From Chloroflexota bacterium (GTDB taxonomy: Bacteria; Chloroflexota; UBA6077; JADZDV01), in the NCBI GenBank assembly GCA_020850915.1, contig JADZDV010000213.1, positions 1 through 16,379 on the forward strand: 16,379 bases of DNA, written 5' to 3'. Positions 13,683-16,379 of the stretch are shown here, piece after piece. The notes beneath the pieces are model-generated. The model was given only the letters and a program-made list of their open reading frames with translations. It did not search any database and had not been told where the DNA came from. A program made the translations under genes and the position numbers. The first letter of the stretch is position 1. Every line of letters begins with the position of its first letter.

Positions 13683-15122
13683 TCACAACTGCCCCGGTGC
13701 GGGGCGTGTGGCAGAGGTGAACGCGCCGAGCAGGGCTACGGCGCTGGCGGCCAGCAGACCGACGCTCACGGCGTGGATGATGGCGTCGGAGTTCGCCAGT
13801 CCGCCTTCCGGCAGCAGGCTGGCGAAGATCGCCCCGGCCATGCCGATGCCGAGCGAGTTGCCGAGGGTCCGAGCGGTCGCCAGGACGCCGGAGGCGACGC
13901 CTCGACGCCGCGCGGGCACCGCGCCCATGACGGCGCTGTTGTTTGGCGAGGTGAACAGCCCGATCCCGAGCCCTGAGACCGCCAGCGAGCCGTAGACGTA
14001 CGGCAGCGGCGCCTGCCCGGCGCGCGAGAGCAGGAAGAGCCCCAGCGAGAAGACCACCATCCCCACCGTGGCGGGCAGCCGCGAGCCGATCCGGTCCGAG
14101 AGCGCGCCGCTGAACGAGGCAGTGATCGCCATGACGATTGGCTGAGCCGTGAGAGTGAGCCCGGTCTGGGCCGTGTCTAGACCTCGCCCCTGGATGAGGT
14201 AGAACGGGACGAGGAACGAGATAGCTGTGACGCCCATGTAGTTCATCACGGCGCTGAGCACTGGCGCAGTGAACGCTCGCTGCTCGAACAGGCCGAGCTG
14301 GAGCATCGGGCTCGAGACTCGCCGCTCAACCGCCACGAAGACCCCCAGCAGGCCGAGGGCGACCGCGATGCAGCCGATCAGCACGGGCGAGGTCCAGCCC
14401 CAGGTATGACCCTGGTTCAGCCCCAGCATCAGCAGGACCAGCCCGAGCACGTACGTGCCTGCGCCGGGGACGTCGAACGTCTCACGGCGCCCGGATGGCA
14501 CGTCGGCGGGGATGAACCGTGAGCTTAACGCCAGCGCGATCAGGCAGACGGGGATGTTGATGTAAAAGACGGCTCGCCAGCTCAGCAAGCTCGCCAGCCA
14601 GCCGCCGAGTGGGGGTCCCAATGCGAGGCCCAGGTAGATCACTGTCGCCTGCATGCCCAGGATGCGGCCTCGCTGGCCCGGAGGGAAGGTGCGGGTCAGG
14701 ATCGCGGGTGAGTTGGCGAAGATGATCGCCGCGCCGATCGCCTGAACGGCACGGGAGGCGACGAGAAAGAGCGTGCCTGGCGCCATGCCGCAGAGGACGG
14801 AGCCGACGGTGAAGAACGCGAACCCCCAGACGAACACCGCTTTGTGGCCGCGCAGGTCGCCCAGCCGGCCGAAACTGAGGAGCAGGCCGGTCTGGACGAG
14901 CAGGTAGGCGGTCACGACCCATGCGATCGACGCCACGTCCGATTCGAGGGCGCGGGTGATCGTGGGAAGGACAGAGCTGACAATGCTGCTATCCATCGCG
15001 GCCATGAACGTGCCCAGCGCGACTGGCGCGACGGCGATGTACGATGCGAGCGCAGCCGGCTTGCTCCCGCGCGCCAGGGGGCGCTCGACGGCAGGCAACC
15101 TGGTCTTGACTTCAGATGACAT
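13683..15122 (-). CDS. MFS exporter, DHA2 (EmrB/QacA, 14-TM) family
   Basis: A 479-residue major facilitator protein with about 14 hydrophobic segments. Family motifs are visible: TFMAAMDSSIVSSVLPTI in helix 1, GRLGDLRGHKAVF (85-97, motif A), LGLALGPPLGGWL (164-176, motif C) followed by WRAVFYINIP, and DRIGSR in the second half. DHA2 members export drugs, dyes or metabolites by proton antiport. ATG 15122 (MSSEVKTRL) gives a normal short cytoplasmic N-terminus. The open frame continues 68 codons upstream but runs antisense across the neighbouring promoter and lacks conserved sequence. No Shine-Dalgarno is evident; TACGGT ends 7 bases before the ATG, so this message might be leaderless. The substrate is unknown. 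Confidence 0.87.
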   Translation of the reverse strand: MSSEVKTRLPAVERPLARGSKPAALASYIAVAPVALGTFMAAMDSSIVSSVLPTITRALESDVASIAWVVTAYLLVQTGLLLSFGRLGDLRGHKAVFVWGFAFFTVGSVLCGMAPGTLFLVASRAVQAIGAAIIFANSPAILTRTFPPGQRGRILGMQATVIYLGLALGPPLGGWLASLLSWRAVFYINIPVCLIALALSSRFIPADVPSGRRETFDVPGAGTYVLGLVLLMLGLNQGHTWGWTSPVLIGCIAVALGLLGVFVAVERRVSSPMLQLGLFEQRAFTAPVLSAVMNYMGVTAISFLVPFYLIQGRGLDTAQTGLTLTAQPIVMAITASFSGALSDRIGSRLPATVGMVVFSLGLFLLSRAGQAPLPYVYGSLAVSGLGIGLFTSPNNSAVMGAVPARRRGVASGVLATARTLGNSLGIGMAGAIFASLLPEGGLANSDAIIHAVSVGLLAASAVALLGAFTSATRPAPGQL

Positions 15123-15176
15123 GGCTCGAACCGTACCACCCGGGCGCGGCGGCCGGCCTGACGGTCTGCGCCGTGC

Positions 15177-15205
15177 TTGACACGCCGGAAGGCCCCTGGT
15201 AGCCT
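15177..15205 (+). promoter_or_regulatory. Consensus sigma-70 promoter for the MBL-fold gene
   Basis: TTGACA (15177-15182), a 17-base spacer, then TAGCCT (15200-15205). Predicted transcription starts near 15212, about 50 bases before ATG 15261. The TTG that opens the longest ORF is the -35 box itself, so it cannot be the start codon. Confidence 0.75.
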
Positions 15206-15260
15206 GCCACGGTTTGACACGCGACCACTCGCCGCGACGGCGGGTCCCCGGAGCATCCAG

Positions 15261-16319
15261 ATGACAGAAGTCCTGCCGGGCGTCTTCCAGTTTCGCTTGC
15301 CGATGGCTGGCAGCCGCCTGCGCCACGTGAACGCCTACTTGCTGAAGAGCGACGACGGCTACGTGCTCGTCGATTGCGGCTGGGACCAGCCGGACGTGCT
15401 CGAGGCGCTCCAGTCAGCGCTGCGAACGCTCGGCGTCGCGCTCGATGATGTCCGCTCGCTGGTCGTCACCCACTATCACAGCGACCACTACGGACTCGCC
15501 GGCACGCTGGTCAGGATGGCCCGGCCGCGGCTGCTGATGCACCGATTGGACTGGTCTCACATCCGCGAGAACATGCGGGACGTCGCCGTGGCGCACGATC
15601 TGGCGACGGCGTGGCTCGAACGGAACGGGCTGCCGCGCGTCGTCTGGGACGACGACCAGCTCGCCATGCTCCACAGCATTCGCAGGTTCACTGTTGTGGA
15701 GCCGGACGCGGAGCTGGAGGATGGGGAGCCGATCTCGGTCGGACAGCACGTGTTCCGCGTCATCTGGACGCCCGGCCACACGGCCGGCCACATCTGTCTC
15801 CATGACGCCGAGCGCCGCGTGCTGATCTCTGGCGATCACATCCTGGATCCGATCAGCCCGAACGTGAGCTTCTCGCGTCCGGATCTGGTGAATCCGATGG
15901 GCGCCTACGTCCAATCTCTCCGCACAGTGGGCGCGCTCGACGCGGACCTCGTCCTGCCAGCCCACGGCGAGCCGTTCAGGGGGCTCAGCCGGCGGGTTGG
16001 GGAGCTGCTGCAACACCACGACGCGCGGGAGGCGGAAGTGCTGGACGCGCTGTCGCGTGGGGCGACGACGGCTGGCCAGGTTGCGATGCTCCTGCCCTGG
16101 ACCCGGCGCCGCACCGGCTTCGACAAGCTGGAGGCGTTCCCTCAGCGCCAGGCGGTCTCAGAGACGATCGCTCACCTCGAGGAGCTGCGTGCACGAGGCC
16201 TCGTCAACCGCTCGGAGGTCGATGGCCGGTACGACTATCATCTGACGAGGACGGTCGGAGATGGCGCCGCGCGGAGCGGCGAGCGGACGACCGGGCCCTC
16301 TGAGGCGTCGAGAGGCTGA
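15261..16319 (+). CDS. MBL-fold metallohydrolase with C-terminal winged-helix-like region
   Basis: A 352-residue metallo-beta-lactamase-fold protein with a complete dinuclear metal site: H71, H73, D75 and H76 in THYHSDH, H173 in PGHTAGH, D192 in ISGDH and H235 in PAHGEPF. The overall layout matches glyoxalase II/LACTB2-like hydrolases (thioesters or similar esters) rather than antibiotic-cleaving lactamases. Residues ~255-330, including LDALSRGATTAGQVA and SETIAHLEELRARGLVNR, resemble the winged-helix tail of LACTB2-type proteins. ATG 15261 follows GGAG (15250-15253) and lies after a consensus promoter, so the 28 extra in-frame codons upstream are excluded. Its stop overlaps the start of the next gene (TGATG). 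Confidence 0.88.
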   Translation: MTEVLPGVFQFRLPMAGSRLRHVNAYLLKSDDGYVLVDCGWDQPDVLEALQSALRTLGVALDDVRSLVVTHYHSDHYGLAGTLVRMARPRLLMHRLDWSHIRENMRDVAVAHDLATAWLERNGLPRVVWDDDQLAMLHSIRRFTVVEPDAELEDGEPISVGQHVFRVIWTPGHTAGHICLHDAERRVLISGDHILDPISPNVSFSRPDLVNPMGAYVQSLRTVGALDADLVLPAHGEPFRGLSRRVGELLQHHDAREAEVLDALSRGATTAGQVAMLLPWTRRRTGFDKLEAFPQRQAVSETIAHLEELRARGLVNRSEVDGRYDYHLTRTVGDGAARSGERTTGPSEASRG

Positions 16320-16379
16320 TGGCTGGCCTGGCGCTCCGGGAGCATCGGGGAGTGGTGTACCTCACGTGCGCTGCCGCCG
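16319..16379 (+). CDS. Start of a gene cut by the window edge; possibly PgeF/YfiH-like
   Basis: ATG 16319 overlaps the MBL stop as TGATG, with GAGAGG (16310-16315) as ribosome site, so it is probably translated with it. The 20 visible residues are MAGLALREHRGVVYLTCAAA. The pattern hydrophobic-EHxGVxYLT is reminiscent of the N-terminus of PgeF/YfiH laccase-domain proteins (purine nucleoside phosphorylase-like), but the stretch is too short to decide. Confidence 0.4.
   Translation, partial: MAGLALREHRGVVYLTCAAA

Noticed and set aside
1..16379. CRISPR array, tRNA or rRNA genes
   Set aside because: No regularly spaced repeats with unique spacers and no cloverleaf or rRNA-like sequence were recognised on either strand.

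Overview
The window is high-GC bacterial DNA with strong G/C third-position bias and frequent GTG and TTG starts. The gene mix is an O-antigen ligase fused to TPRs, a GT39-type glycosyltransferase with a C-terminal beta-domain, a flippase-like membrane protein, an NF041680-like transposase and ACMSD-type amidohydrolases. This suggests a Chloroflexota (Thermomicrobia-like) chromosome. The assignment is inference from gene content; there is no rRNA or other marker gene here.

Left end (1-1953), mobile and repeat DNA. The window opens in the tail of a group II intron: catalytic domain V at 59-91 and domain VI at 92-122, with a GCAA loop and a bulged A. Next is a complete insertion sequence (192-1654) with imperfect terminal inverted repeats and a 5-bp TCAGG duplication. 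Its minus-strand transposase starts at a GTG, has a 7-A run that shifts the frame just before the end, and has Val where I expect the catalytic Glu. The element sits in a family of AGGATGACAGGAGGGGCGCT-type intergenic repeats that continue to 1942.

Centre left (1954-8813), metabolism and surface glycans. A minus-strand metal-dependent amidohydrolase is followed by a plus-strand cell-envelope cluster: O-antigen ligase/TPR protein, GT39-like glycosyltransferase (overlapping start) and a lysylphosphatidylglycerol synthase/flippase-like membrane protein. These three would polymerise, transfer or export a lipid-linked glycan. A secreted DUF192 protein converges on them across a 12-bp perfect inverted repeat.

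Centre (9396-11049), a small accessory cassette. A textbook promoter fires directly at the ATG of a DUF5131 (phage Gp37/Gp68, three-Cys motif) protein. Five bases after that gene comes TcmP, the three-Cys-motif partner. The pair has visibly lower GC than its surroundings and an unresolved biochemical role. It is the best candidate here for a poorly described system.

Right (11131-16379), housekeeping and metabolism. A Trm112-like mini-protein is followed on the minus strand by a tightly spaced SDR then D-2-hydroxyacid dehydrogenase operon and a DHA2-type MFS exporter, with about 500 bases of apparently non-coding DNA between operon and exporter. Diverging from the exporter is an MBL-fold hydrolase with a consensus promoter. 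It overlaps (TGATG) the first codons of a gene cut by the window edge, possibly a PgeF/YfiH-type laccase-domain protein.
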